Shown piece after piece: positions 7,292 to 14,540 of a DNA stretch of 19,437 nt. Source of the DNA: DATLFA01 sp039934635 (GTDB lineage: Bacteria > Actinomycetota > Acidimicrobiia > Acidimicrobiales > WLNW01); the NCBI GenBank assembly GCA_039934635.1, contig JBDTLT010000093.1:1-19437 (forward strand), given 5' to 3'. Below the pieces are notes generated by a model, which saw only the letters and a list, made by a program, of their open reading frames with translations, searched no databases and was not told the DNA's origin. Position 1 is the first letter of the stretch, and each line of letters starts with the position of its first letter. The translations under genes were made by a program, and so were the position numbers.

Positions 7292-8476
7292 TCAGCGTCT
7301 GAGCGCGAAGAGTTCGACCGCGTTCTCGCGCATGACGCGCCGTACTTCGTCCTCGGTGCGCCCCTCGAGTAACTCGACGAACCCGTCGGGCTGCGCGAAA
7401 CCTTCGGGGTGGGGGTAGTCGCTGCCGAAGAGCACTCGCTCGGCGCCGATGCGGTCGATGAGCTTGGAGACGTCGTCTTCGGGATACGGCGACACGTACA
7501 CGTGCTCGCGGAACACTGCGCTCGGCCGCCCCGACCAATAGCCACCGACCCACGGTCCGCGCCGGCCCATGCCCTTCTTCTTGTCGAGCAGTGTCAGGAG
7601 ATAGTCGACCCAACCCGAACCGTTCTCGATGGACAGCGCGCGCAAGTTGGGGAATCGCCCGAACAGGTTGCCGTAGATCAACGCGCCGAACGTCTCCATG
7701 ATCGGCCGATCGCCGTGCAGGAATGCCCATGCCCACGCCGACTGCTCGCGAACGTTGGGCGTCGATGCCTCGCCCCACTCCGCGCCCCACACACGGTGGT
7801 AGCCGGAGTCCGCGATGTGGAACGCGACGGGCACGCGTGCTTCGTCGAGTCTCGCCCAGAACGGATCGAAGTAAGGGTCGGCCGGTGAACGACCGAATGC
7901 GGGACCCGCGCGCAGGTGCACCACGCGGGCGCCGGCGGCGAGGACACGATCGAGTTCACGGCACGCTTCGTCGAGATCGAGCAGCGACAGCAACGGCGGG
8001 GCGAAGATGCGGCCGTGGTGATCGAAACCCCATTCGTCGTCGAGCCATTTGTTGAACGCTCGCAGGTTGACGTAGGTCTGTTCGACGTCGTCGGACATCG
8101 CCGGTTCGACACACACCGCAAGCGTCGGGAGGATGATCGTCGACTCGATGCCTTGCTCGTCCATCAACGCGAGGCGGGCGTCGCGGTTTTGGAACGCGGG
8201 CAACATGTTGTCGGCCGTGTAGCTGTCGGCCCACTTGCTGGCGGAATCGCGGTTGCGCACCATGTCGTAGAGCGAACCCGGCGGGTTCGTCTTGTCGAAC
8301 TTGGGGTCCATGAAGCTGAACGGCTTGTCGCCGACGACGATGCGCTCTACGCCATCGACGACGACCGGTCTGATGGCCTTGTCGCGATAGCGCGGCTCGA
8401 TGTAACGAGTGAAGCAGTCACGCGTCTCGTAGTAGTGGTTGTCGGCGTCGAAGAGCAGGTAGTCGAGCGCGGCCAT
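7292..8476 (-). CDS. Amidohydrolase family 2 (ACMSD-like TIM barrel)
   Basis: A 394-residue enzyme from the ATG at 8476, or 396 from an in-frame GTG at 8482; the GGGGGT stretch upstream fits the GTG slightly better, so the start is uncertain. The family-2 pattern is readable. DADNHYYE near the N terminus (D12, H14, E17) stands where related enzymes have HxH, with VAFHIAD (H220), LSIENG (E284) and GSDYPHPEG (D353, H356) on later strands. Family members are metal-dependent hydrolases or nonoxidative decarboxylases; the D-x-H-x-x-E variant is common in actinobacterial members of unknown substrate. It lies downstream of an SDR gene on the same strand but is separated from it by a 50-bp perfect inverted repeat, so it may be transcribed separately. 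Cytoplasmic. Confidence 0.87.
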   Translation of the reverse strand: MAALDYLLFDADNHYYETRDCFTRYIEPRYRDKAIRPVVVDGVERIVVGDKPFSFMDPKFDKTNPPGSLYDMVRNRDSASKWADSYTADNMLPAFQNRDARLALMDEQGIESTIILPTLAVCVEPAMSDDVEQTYVNLRAFNKWLDDEWGFDHHGRIFAPPLLSLLDLDEACRELDRVLAAGARVVHLRAGPAFGRSPADPYFDPFWARLDEARVPVAFHIADSGYHRVWGAEWGEASTPNVREQSAWAWAFLHGDRPIMETFGALIYGNLFGRFPNLRALSIENGSGWVDYLLTLLDKKKGMGRRGPWVGGYWSGRPSAVFREHVYVSPYPEDDVSKLIDRIGAERVLFGSDYPHPEGFAQPDGFVELLEGRTEDEVRRVMRENAVELFALRR

Positions 8477-8497
8477 ACCCACGAGGCTACCCCCGGC

Positions 8498-8547
8498 GTT
8501 CTTGTGGTGTTCGATACGTGTAGATACGTATCGAACACCACAAGAAC
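8498..8547. repeat. 50-bp perfect inverted repeat (22-bp arms, 6-base loop)
   Basis: The arms 8498-8519 and 8526-8547 are exact reverse complements, beginning GTTCTTGTGGTGTTCG and ending CGAACACCACAAGAAC, with GTAGAT between them. Pairing stops sharply at both outer ends. The arms are about 45% G+C, lower than the surroundings. On the transcribed minus strand it lies 20 bases after the SDR stop and 15-21 bases before the amidohydrolase start. It has no T tract. It may be a terminator, an operator for a dimeric repressor, or a small mobile or repetitive palindrome. The structure is certain; the function is not. Confidence 0.9.
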
Positions 8548-8567
8548 AGTCGGCGGTGGGGGGACGG

Positions 8568-9332
8568 TCAGGGGCGGAGGTACCAGCCGCCGCTGACGGT
8601 CACGATCTCGCCCGTGATGTGGGCCGACTCGTCGCTGCAGAGAAACACGATCGTGTTCGCGACATCGATCGGCTCGGCGTGGCGGCGCAGCGGCGTCGCG
8701 TCGAGAAACGTGTCGTATCGTTCCCGCTGCTTTTCGACCCACTTGGAATTGACGAGGCCGGGCGCAACCGCGTTGCACCGGATGCCGTGGGGACCGCCTT
8801 CGAGCGCGACGGCGCGCGTGAGTTCGTTGAGCCCCGCCTTGGCCACCGAATAGGCCGGCTCGCGTCCGTTGCCCCCCATGTAGGCCGCCACCGATGAAAC
8901 GTTGACGATGCGGCCCCATCCGCGATCGCGCATCGATGGCAAGACGGCGCGCGAGAGGTAGAAGCAGGCGGTCAGATCGACCGCGAGCACGCGCTCGAAG
9001 ACGTCGGGTTCGTAGTCGAAGATCGATCCCTGGATGTTGATCGCGGCGTTGTTGATCAAGATGTCGACGAGACCGAGTTGGTCGTGTATTGCCTCGAGGG
9101 CGCCGTCGACGGCGACGCGATCCGCGACGTCGACCGCGGACGCGCAGACCGGCACCCCGAATTCGTCGCGGAGTTCGTCGGCCACTCGCTGGGCGCGGGC
9201 GCCGTGTTCGTCGAGCACGGCCACCGAGGCTCCGAACTCGGCGAGTCGCCGGCAGGTCGCGCCCCCGATGCCGGCGCCGCCGCCACCGGTGACGACGGCG
9301 ACGCGGCCGGCGAATTCGTTCGCTCGTGCCAT
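8568..9332 (-). CDS. Short-chain dehydrogenase/reductase (classical SDR)
   Basis: A 254-residue classical SDR of standard length. The Rossmann glycine motif is TGGGGAGIG (residues 15-23). D41 at the end of strand beta-2 suggests preference for NAD(H) over NADP(H). NNAA is at 94-97, and the catalytic residues are S147 in NVSSVAAY, Y161 and K165 in YSVAK. The C-terminal TGEIVTVSGGW is typical. It resembles FabG-like 3-oxoacyl or alcohol dehydrogenases; substrate not assignable. The ATG at 9332 lacks a clear ribosome site, but the protein starts at the normal place for the family. It follows the universal stress protein gene by 34 bases on the same strand, so the two may share a transcript. Confidence 0.9.
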   Translation of the reverse strand: MARANEFAGRVAVVTGGGGAGIGGATCRRLAEFGASVAVLDEHGARAQRVADELRDEFGVPVCASAVDVADRVAVDGALEAIHDQLGLVDILINNAAINIQGSIFDYEPDVFERVLAVDLTACFYLSRAVLPSMRDRGWGRIVNVSSVAAYMGGNGREPAYSVAKAGLNELTRAVALEGGPHGIRCNAVAPGLVNSKWVEKQRERYDTFLDATPLRRHAEPIDVANTIVFLCSDESAHITGEIVTVSGGWYLRP

Positions 9333-9366
9333 CGGGTGCTCGCGCGGTTGGAGGCCGGGCCGGCGA

Positions 9367-9819
9367 TCAGGATTCGTCGACGTTGATGTCGGGGCGCACG
9401 ATCACTACGGCGCACGAGGCGTGCTGCGCGATCTGCTGGCTGACCGAGCCGAGCAACAGCCCCCGGAAGCCACCGCGTCCGCGCGAACCCACCACCAACA
9501 TCGCCGCGCCTTCGGCCGCCATGATGAGCGTGTCGGCGGCGCGGCCCTTGAGGAGCTTGCGTTCGATCGTGATGTTGCTGTGCGACGCGACTTCGTCGAT
9601 GACGGCGTCTTGCATCTTGCGCACTTCTTCGACGAGGTCGACAGGATCGAGGGGGACGTAGCCGAAGTCGGGAGCCGCGGGTACATAGGTCGGCAGATAG
9701 GCGGTGACGACATCGACGACTGCGTTGCGGTGGCGGGCTTCGTCGAGTGCCCACTTCAACGCGTTCTTCGAGCCCTTGGAGCCTTCGACACCGACGACGA
9801 TTCGGTTGGATCGTGCCAC
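9367..9819 (-). CDS. Universal stress protein (UspA domain, ATP-binding type)
   Basis: A 150-residue single-domain USP. The ATP-binding pattern G-2x-G-9x-G-S is intact (G111, G114, G124, S125 in the GSRGRGG...LLGSVSQQ region), so it belongs to the nucleotide-binding MJ0577-like class. The N-terminal motif is VVGVEGSKGS, where many family members have an aspartate in place of the glutamate E12. It starts with GTG at 9819 behind a strong AGGAGG. USPs are small cytoplasmic dimers linked to survival under stress or starvation; the client process is unknown. It lies between carD, whose end is 54 bases upstream, and the SDR gene. A hairpin just after carD suggests separate transcription from carD. 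Confidence 0.92.
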   Translation of the reverse strand: MARSNRIVVGVEGSKGSKNALKWALDEARHRNAVVDVVTAYLPTYVPAAPDFGYVPLDPVDLVEEVRKMQDAVIDEVASHSNITIERKLLKGRAADTLIMAAEGAAMLVVGSRGRGGFRGLLLGSVSQQIAQHASCAVVIVRPDINVDES

Positions 9820-9851
9820 GCCGCCTCCTAGCCGTGAGGGGGCGATGCTAA

Positions 9852-9871
9852 CCCACGATGTTGCGCGTGGG
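9852..9871 (-). terminator. Hairpin just downstream of carD
   Basis: CCCACG (9852-9857) and CGTGGG (9866-9871) are perfect reverse complements around an eight-base loop. The hairpin lies two bases after the carD stop codon and is followed on the minus strand by TTAGC, a very weak T run. The position suits a factor-independent terminator, or an mRNA 3' stabiliser, between carD and the usp gene. It is inferred from structure only. Confidence 0.45.
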
Positions 9872-9873
9872 AA

Positions 9874-10356
9874 CTAGACCAGTGCTTTTTCGACGCGCTT
9901 GAGCGCATCGTCTTCGCTGACGTTGAGTGCGAAGGACAGCTCTGACACGAGGACGTTGCGGGCTTTGTTGAAAAGCGACTTCTCGCCGGCGGACAGACCC
10001 TTGTCGGCGTCGCGCAGCGCAAGGTTACGTACGACTTCGGCGACCTGATAGACGTCGCCCGACTTGAGCTTCTCTTGATGGTTCTTGAAGCGGCGGCTCC
10101 AGTTGGCGGGCTCGCGCACATCGCGCCGCTGCAGAACCTCGAAGAGGTCCTCGACATCTTCTTTGCTGATGGGCCAACGCATGCCGACTTCCTCGGCCTT
10201 GTCGACGGGGACGGCAAGAGTCATCTCACCGTGAGCCATACGCAGAACGAGATAGTCCTTCTGCTCGCCCGTGGGCGCCTTGCGCTTCTCCTTCTTTGTG
10301 ATCACGGCCGCGCCGTGATGAGGGTAGACAACGCGATCGCCGACTTTGAAGGCCAT
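9874..10356 (-). CDS. carD: CarD/CdnL-family RNA polymerase-binding transcription factor
   Basis: A 160-residue protein, close in length to mycobacterial CarD (162). The N-terminal Tudor-like RNA-polymerase-interaction domain reads FKVGDRVVYPHHGAAVI and EQKDYLVLRMAHGEMTL. The C-terminal DNA-binding domain has EPANWSRRFK with W86, equivalent to the tryptophan that wedges into the upstream edge of the transcription bubble, then KLKSGDVYQVAEVVRNL and KGLSAGEKSLFNKAR. CarD binds the RNA polymerase beta subunit and stabilises open complexes, notably at rRNA promoters, and is essential in mycobacteria. Start ATG at 10356 has GGGAGA four bases upstream; the frame extends further upstream without support. 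It is divergent from the phosphotransferase gene across 189 bp. Confidence 0.96.
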   Translation of the reverse strand: MAFKVGDRVVYPHHGAAVITKKEKRKAPTGEQKDYLVLRMAHGEMTLAVPVDKAEEVGMRWPISKEDVEDLFEVLQRRDVREPANWSRRFKNHQEKLKSGDVYQVAEVVRNLALRDADKGLSAGEKSLFNKARNVLVSELSFALNVSEDDALKRVEKALV

Positions 10357-10386
10357 GGTTCTCCCGGGACACCACCAACACCGAAG

Positions 10387-10411
10387 AACATTCAGGATGC
10401 CAAAGCTTTCC
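10387..10411 (-). promoter_or_regulatory. Candidate ECF (SigR/SigH-like) promoter for carD
   Basis: On the minus strand GGAAA (10411-10407) is followed after 17 bases by GTT (10389-10387), about 30 bases before the carD ATG. This resembles the GGAAT/GTT elements used by actinobacterial thiol-stress sigma factors of the SigR/SigH type, but the -35 element differs in its last base and the spacing is one short of the commonest value. Such short motifs arise easily by chance, so this is a low-confidence suggestion. Confidence 0.25.
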
Positions 10412-10545
10412 CCACTTCCCAAACTCGAACCAGGGAAATCTCGTTCTTCGCCCCGTGGAGGGCCTTGCCGCTACCATTCTCAGGCCGGAATCCGGTTCAC
10501 CGGCTCGGGGCGAGGGCCCGGCCGGATCACACCACAGGGGGAATC

Positions 10546-11625
10546 GTGCCAGTAGGTGGTCAGCGCGATCCGCAGGAGACGCGAGCAGCGTTGGTCGAAT
10601 GGCTCGGCCGCCAGATGCCCGACGCGCACGATATAGAGATCGAAAACCTCGTCGTGCCCCAATCGACCGGCTTCTCGAACGAGACGTTCCTCTTCGACGC
10701 GTCGTGGCGCGGGGGCCGAGCAGAGCTCGTGTTGCGGGCACAACCACAGGTGTGGGCGGTCTTCCCCGAGATCGATGTCATCAATCAGCAGTACCGCTCG
10801 ATGAAGATCCTCGGTGAGCACAGCGACGTGCCCGTCGCGAACGTGCGGTGGGCCGAGCCCGGTCGCGATGTGCTCGGCACGCCGTTCTTCGTGATGGACC
10901 GACTCCACGGCAACGTGCCCGGCGACCGACCGCCGTACACCGTCGAGGGCTGGTTCCTCGAACTCGACGACGACGAACGCCGAGCGCTCAACGTCGATGG
11001 CCTCACCGCGATGACGAAGGTCAATCGGGTCGATTGGCGGTCGCTCGACTTCGACTATCTCGATCGCCGTGAATACGGTCCGGTTGGACGAGCGCAGCGT
11101 CTCGGCTACTTCGACAAGTACTGGCAATGGGCGCGCGCGGGCAACCCTCATCCGGTCGCTGATCCTGCGTGGGATTACTTGCGTGAGAACTGGCCCGACG
11201 ACGAGCCGGTCGAGCTGTGTTGGGGCGACGCTCGGCCCGGCAATCAGATGTACGCCGATGGGCGTTGCATCGCCGTGATGGATTGGGAGATGGTGTCGCT
11301 CGGCAACGCCGTGTCGGATCTCGGTTGGTGGCTCTTCTTACAACGCTTCCATACCGAGGGCACCGGTGTCGCGCTGCCCAGCGGAATGTTGCCGCGCGAC
11401 GAGACCATCGCTCTGTGGGAAGACAAAGTCGGCCGGCGCGCCGAGCACGTCGACTTCTACGAAATCGTCGCGGGCTTCCACTTCACGCTCGTCATGATGC
11501 GCATCGTGGGAATGTTCAAGGAGCTCGATCCGCAGAGCTACAGCCCGGGCGGTGACATCTACAACCCGGTGTCGATGTTGACGGCGGGAATGCTCGGCAT
11601 CGATCTGCCGGTGCCGAGCAGGTGA
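10546..11625 (+). CDS. Phosphotransferase family protein (APH/choline-kinase-like fold)
   Basis: A 359-residue kinase-like protein starting with GTG at 10546 behind AGGGGG; longer in-frame extensions run antisense to carD and are not credible. The N-lobe shows TGFSNETFLF as a glycine-loop equivalent and ELVLRAQP on the next strand. The catalytic loop is CWGDARPGNQMY (D228, N233) and the metal-binding aspartate is D246 in VMDWEM. Known members of the fold phosphorylate aminoglycosides, choline, homoserine or other small alcohols, and a large actinobacterial branch is of unknown substrate and sometimes fused to acyl-CoA dehydrogenases. It ends seven bases before the Ugp-type ATPase gene, so it is probably cotranscribed with the importer and may act on imported material. 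Antibiotic resistance cannot be inferred from the sequence. Confidence 0.85.
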   Translation: MPVGGQRDPQETRAALVEWLGRQMPDAHDIEIENLVVPQSTGFSNETFLFDASWRGGRAELVLRAQPQVWAVFPEIDVINQQYRSMKILGEHSDVPVANVRWAEPGRDVLGTPFFVMDRLHGNVPGDRPPYTVEGWFLELDDDERRALNVDGLTAMTKVNRVDWRSLDFDYLDRREYGPVGRAQRLGYFDKYWQWARAGNPHPVADPAWDYLRENWPDDEPVELCWGDARPGNQMYADGRCIAVMDWEMVSLGNAVSDLGWWLFLQRFHTEGTGVALPSGMLPRDETIALWEDKVGRRAEHVDFYEIVAGFHFTLVMMRIVGMFKELDPQSYSPGGDIYNPVSMLTAGMLGIDLPVPSR

Positions 11626-11632
11626 CCAGCGC

Positions 11633-12742
11633 GTGGCCGCAGTCGAATTCACTCGGGTAACCAAGCGCTTCGGCACGACCACGGCAGTTGACGGCCTCGA
11701 TCTGAGCGTCGCCGATGGCGAGTTCCTCGTCCTCCTCGGCCCATCCGGCTGCGGCAAGTCGACGGCGTTGCGATTGCTCGCGGGCCTCGAACAACCGACG
11801 GAAGGCACGATCTCCATCGGCGGCCGGCGAGTCGACGACGTCGACCCCAAGGATCGCGACCTGGCGATGGTGTTCCAGAGCTACGCGCTGTATCCGCACA
11901 TGTCGGTGGCCAAGAACATCGCGTTCCCGCTGCGACCAAGAGGCATCGCCAAGGCCGAGCGCGCGCGCCTGACGAATGAGGCCGCCGAGATGCTCGGTCT
12001 CGGTGCGCTGCTCGATCGCAAACCGGCGCAGCTTTCGGGCGGGCAACGACAGCGCGTGGCGCTGGCGCGTGCGATCGTGCGCAAGCCTGCCGTCTTCTTG
12101 ATGGACGAACCCCTGTCCAACCTCGACGCGAAACTGCGCGCGCAGACGCGAACCGAGCTCGTCGACCTCCACCGTCGGCTCGGCACCACGTTCATCTACG
12201 TCACGCACGATCAGATCGAGGCGATGACCATGGCCGATCGCGTCGCCATCATGGAAGCGGGGCGCCTCCAACAAGTCGGTACACCGCAGGCGGTCTACGA
12301 CCGTCCGGCGAATCTCTTCGTGGCCCGCTTCATCGGATCGCCACCGATGAACATCATGACGGGCGTGCTCGAGCCGGCACGGCGCACCGTGTCCCTCGCG
12401 GGCACCGCCATCCCTGCGCCCAGCGCGCTGTGCGAACGGTTCTCGGCCCGTGCCTCGGTGCCGGTCGAGGTCGGCATACGCCCCGAGCACTTGCGAATCG
12501 TCGACCCCAGCCAGGCCGGCGTCCATATCACCGCGACGGTGCGGCTCGTCGAAGCACTCGGGCACGAACAACTCGTGCACGTCGTCAGCTCCGGCGGCAC
12601 GCCGATCGTCGTGCGGTTGCCCCTGTTGGGCGGGGGCCTGCCCGTACCCAAGCTGTCGGTCGACGCCGCCGTGCACGTGGGGCTCGACCCGGTCGACGTG
12701 CATCTCTTCGATGCCTCCTCGACGGAACGCCTCGATGCGTAG
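11633..12742 (+). CDS. ugpC: ABC importer ATPase, UgpC/MalK type
   Basis: A 369-residue ATPase of carbohydrate-uptake class 1. Walker A is GPSGCGKST (residues 36-44), Q-loop Q82, signature LSGGQRQR from 134, Walker B VFLMDEP (154-160), D-loop SNLD and switch H192. The C-terminal 130 residues form the TOBE/regulatory domain of MalK-type subunits, with GIRPEHLRI recognisable. It starts with GTG at 11633, seven bases after the phosphotransferase stop, and overlaps the first permease gene by eight bases. It would hydrolyse ATP at the cytoplasmic face of the importer. The symbol rests on the UgpB-like binding protein at the end of the operon; MalK- or MsmK-like sugar ATPases look the same. Confidence 0.9.
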   Translation: MAAVEFTRVTKRFGTTTAVDGLDLSVADGEFLVLLGPSGCGKSTALRLLAGLEQPTEGTISIGGRRVDDVDPKDRDLAMVFQSYALYPHMSVAKNIAFPLRPRGIAKAERARLTNEAAEMLGLGALLDRKPAQLSGGQRQRVALARAIVRKPAVFLMDEPLSNLDAKLRAQTRTELVDLHRRLGTTFIYVTHDQIEAMTMADRVAIMEAGRLQQVGTPQAVYDRPANLFVARFIGSPPMNIMTGVLEPARRTVSLAGTAIPAPSALCERFSARASVPVEVGIRPEHLRIVDPSQAGVHITATVRLVEALGHEQLVHVVSSGGTPIVVRLPLLGGGLPVPKLSVDAAVHVGLDPVDVHLFDASSTERLDA

Positions 12743-13622
12743 GCCTCGGCGGCGCCGCGATTGGCCATGGGCCGTCGTATTGCTCGCGCCCGCGCTCGCC
12801 GCCTTTGCACTGTGGGTGTTCTACCCCCTCGGGCGCACCATCTGGTTGGGCACGCAACGCTCTGACCCGTTCGGTCTGCGCACCGAATATGTGGGCCTCG
12901 ATCAATATCGCGAAGTACTCGACAGCTCTCAGTTCCACAACAGCCTCAAGGTCACGTTCGCCTACGTGCTCATCAGCGTGCCCGTCGCGCTCGTGCTCGG
13001 GCTCGGCCTCGCGGTGCTGGCCAACACCCAGTTGCGCGGCATGCGTTTCTTCCGCACCGTCTTCTCGTCGACCGTGGCATCGTCGGTCGCGGTCTCGGCA
13101 TTGCTGTGGTTCGTGCTGCTGCAACCGTCGATCGGCGTCGTCAATCAGTTCTTGAAGTCGATCGGCCGTGAACCGGTCGATCTGCTCAATGATCCCGACC
13201 GCGCCTTGTTCGCGGTCTCGGCAACCTCGGTCTGGCAGAACCTCGGCATCGTATTCGTGACGGTCATCGCGGGTTTGCAAGCGATGCCGCAAGAACTGCA
13301 CGAGGCGGCGCGGGTAGACGGTCACGGCGCCTGGTCGCGCTTTCGCAACGTGACGGTGCCGATGATCTCACCGACGTTGCTCTTTACGACGGTCGTGCTC
13401 ACGATCCGCGCATTCCAGACGTTCGGCGAGATCGACCTGTTGACCCAGGGCGGCCCGAACGAGCGAACCAACGTGTTGACCTACGCGCTGTACACGACGG
13501 TCTACAAGGAGCGCGATCCCGGTGGTGGTGCCGCGCTCGCCGTTGTTCTCTTCGTCATCATCTTGTTGTTGACGATGGTGCAGTTCCGGTTCTTGGAGAG
13601 GCGAGTGCATTATGCGAGCTGA
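12735..13622 (+). CDS. ugpA: ABC importer permease, UgpA/MalF type
   Basis: A 295-residue inner-membrane permease with about six hydrophobic segments (near residues 11-33, 72-96, 108-130, 158-180, 208-228 and 265-285). A basic N terminus (RRPRRRRDW) lies on the cytoplasmic side. The ATPase-docking EAA loop is ELHEAARVDGHGAWSRFRNV and the VP after it (about 187-209). It starts at the ATG at 12735, inside the end of the ATPase gene (eight-base overlap), and overlaps the next permease by eleven bases, implying translational coupling. It forms half of the translocation channel for a Ugp-like substrate, probably glycerol-3-phosphate, a glycerophosphodiester, or a sugar. Confidence 0.9.
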   Translation: MRRPRRRRDWPWAVVLLAPALAAFALWVFYPLGRTIWLGTQRSDPFGLRTEYVGLDQYREVLDSSQFHNSLKVTFAYVLISVPVALVLGLGLAVLANTQLRGMRFFRTVFSSTVASSVAVSALLWFVLLQPSIGVVNQFLKSIGREPVDLLNDPDRALFAVSATSVWQNLGIVFVTVIAGLQAMPQELHEAARVDGHGAWSRFRNVTVPMISPTLLFTTVVLTIRAFQTFGEIDLLTQGGPNERTNVLTYALYTTVYKERDPGGGAALAVVLFVIILLLTMVQFRFLERRVHYAS

Positions 13623-14439
13623 GCGCCACCTGCTGCGCAAGTCGTTGCGGTATCTCTTGTTGATCGTGGCTGCCGCGCTCGTACTGTTTCCGATCTACGC
13701 CGCGCTCGTTGTCGCCGTTCAGCCGATCGGCGAGTTCCGCGACCTCGGCGTGCTGCTGCCTTCGCACGTCTCCTTCTCGACGTTCGGCGACGCGTGGACC
13801 GACGGTCACATGGGCACGTATCTACGCAACAGCTTCGTCGTCACGATCGCCATCGTCATCGGTCAAGTGGTGACATCGACCCTCGCCGGCTACGCGTTCG
13901 CGTTCCTTCGTTTCAAGGGCAAGCGGTTTCTCTTCTTCGTGGTGCTCGCCACGCTCATGGTCCCGACCGAAGTGACCATCGTGGGCAACCTCGACACGAT
14001 CAACAAGTTGCACTGGGTCGACACCTTTGCCGCGCTCATCGTGCCGTTCTTGGGTTGGGGTTTCGGTGTGTTCCTGTTGCGCCAGGCGTTCTTGGGCATA
14101 CCGGGCGAGTTGCGCGACGCGGCGGCGATGGACGGCTACACGCACTTCGGTTTCTTGACTCGCGTCGCGGTGCCGCTGGTGCGGCCCGCGATCGCCGCGC
14201 TTTCGCTCTTCTCGTTCCTCGTGGCCTGGAACCAATACTTCTGGCCGTTGCTCGTCACCAACGACGACTCGAAGCGCACGGTGCAGATAGGCCTCAAACA
14301 ACTCGTGAGCACCGATGCGGCGAGCTTCAATCGCGTCATGGCCGGCACACTGATCGCGGCGCTGCCGATCGTGCTGCTGCTCGTGGTATTCGAGCGTCAA
14401 CTCGTGCGCGGAATCACCGCGGGAGCGGTCAAGGGGTGA
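13612..14439 (+). CDS. ugpE: ABC importer permease, UgpE/MalG type
   Basis: A 275-residue partner permease with six membrane segments, the first at about residues 13-36 and the last at about 245-262. The EAA loop is ELRDAAAMDGYTHFGFLTRV and the AVP after it (about 166-188). SLFSFLVAWNQYFWPLLVT is the conserved segment of MalG/UgpE-type permeases near the fifth helix. It starts at the ATG at 13612 within the end of the first permease gene. The next gene, for the binding protein, begins 101 bases later after a gap with its own hairpin, so the binding-protein level could be set separately. Confidence 0.9.
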   Translation: MRAERHLLRKSLRYLLLIVAAALVLFPIYAALVVAVQPIGEFRDLGVLLPSHVSFSTFGDAWTDGHMGTYLRNSFVVTIAIVIGQVVTSTLAGYAFAFLRFKGKRFLFFVVLATLMVPTEVTIVGNLDTINKLHWVDTFAALIVPFLGWGFGVFLLRQAFLGIPGELRDAAAMDGYTHFGFLTRVAVPLVRPAIAALSLFSFLVAWNQYFWPLLVTNDDSKRTVQIGLKQLVSTDAASFNRVMAGTLIAALPIVLLLVVFERQLVRGITAGAVKG

Positions 14440-14482
14440 ACACACCTCCGCTCGATGCCCGACGGTGACGTAGCCTGGCCCG

Positions 14483-14507
14483 AGATCGAACACCATCTTC
14501 CCGATCT
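14483..14507 (+). promoter_or_regulatory. Inverted repeat upstream of the binding-protein gene
   Basis: AGATCG (14483-14488) and CGATCT (14502-14507) are exact reverse complements with a 13-base spacer, in the 101-base gap between the ugpE-like and ugpB-like genes and 33 bases before the GTG start. It could be an operator half-site pair or an intercistronic mRNA hairpin that adjusts binding-protein output. A 6-bp palindrome is weak evidence. Confidence 0.25.
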
Positions 14508-14540
14508 AAGGGCCGCTCGGGCCTGTCTCTGGAGGTTCAC

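Noticed and set aside
10546..11625. Aminoglycoside resistance gene
   Set aside because: The fold is shared with many actinobacterial kinases of other function; there is no mobile-element context and no feature specific to resistance enzymes.
11516..12703. A 395-codon minus-strand open frame opposite the ABC ATPase gene
   Set aside because: It is His/Arg/Asp-rich, has no recognisable domain, and is the mirror of a gene with all ABC motifs intact; a high-GC antisense shadow.
8530..14495. An 11-base identity (ATCGAACACCA) between the right arm of the 50-bp inverted repeat (8530-8540) and the gap before the ugpB-like gene (14485-14495)
   Set aside because: A single 11-mer match in a 19-kb window is weak, and the second site lacks the partner arm; probably coincidence.
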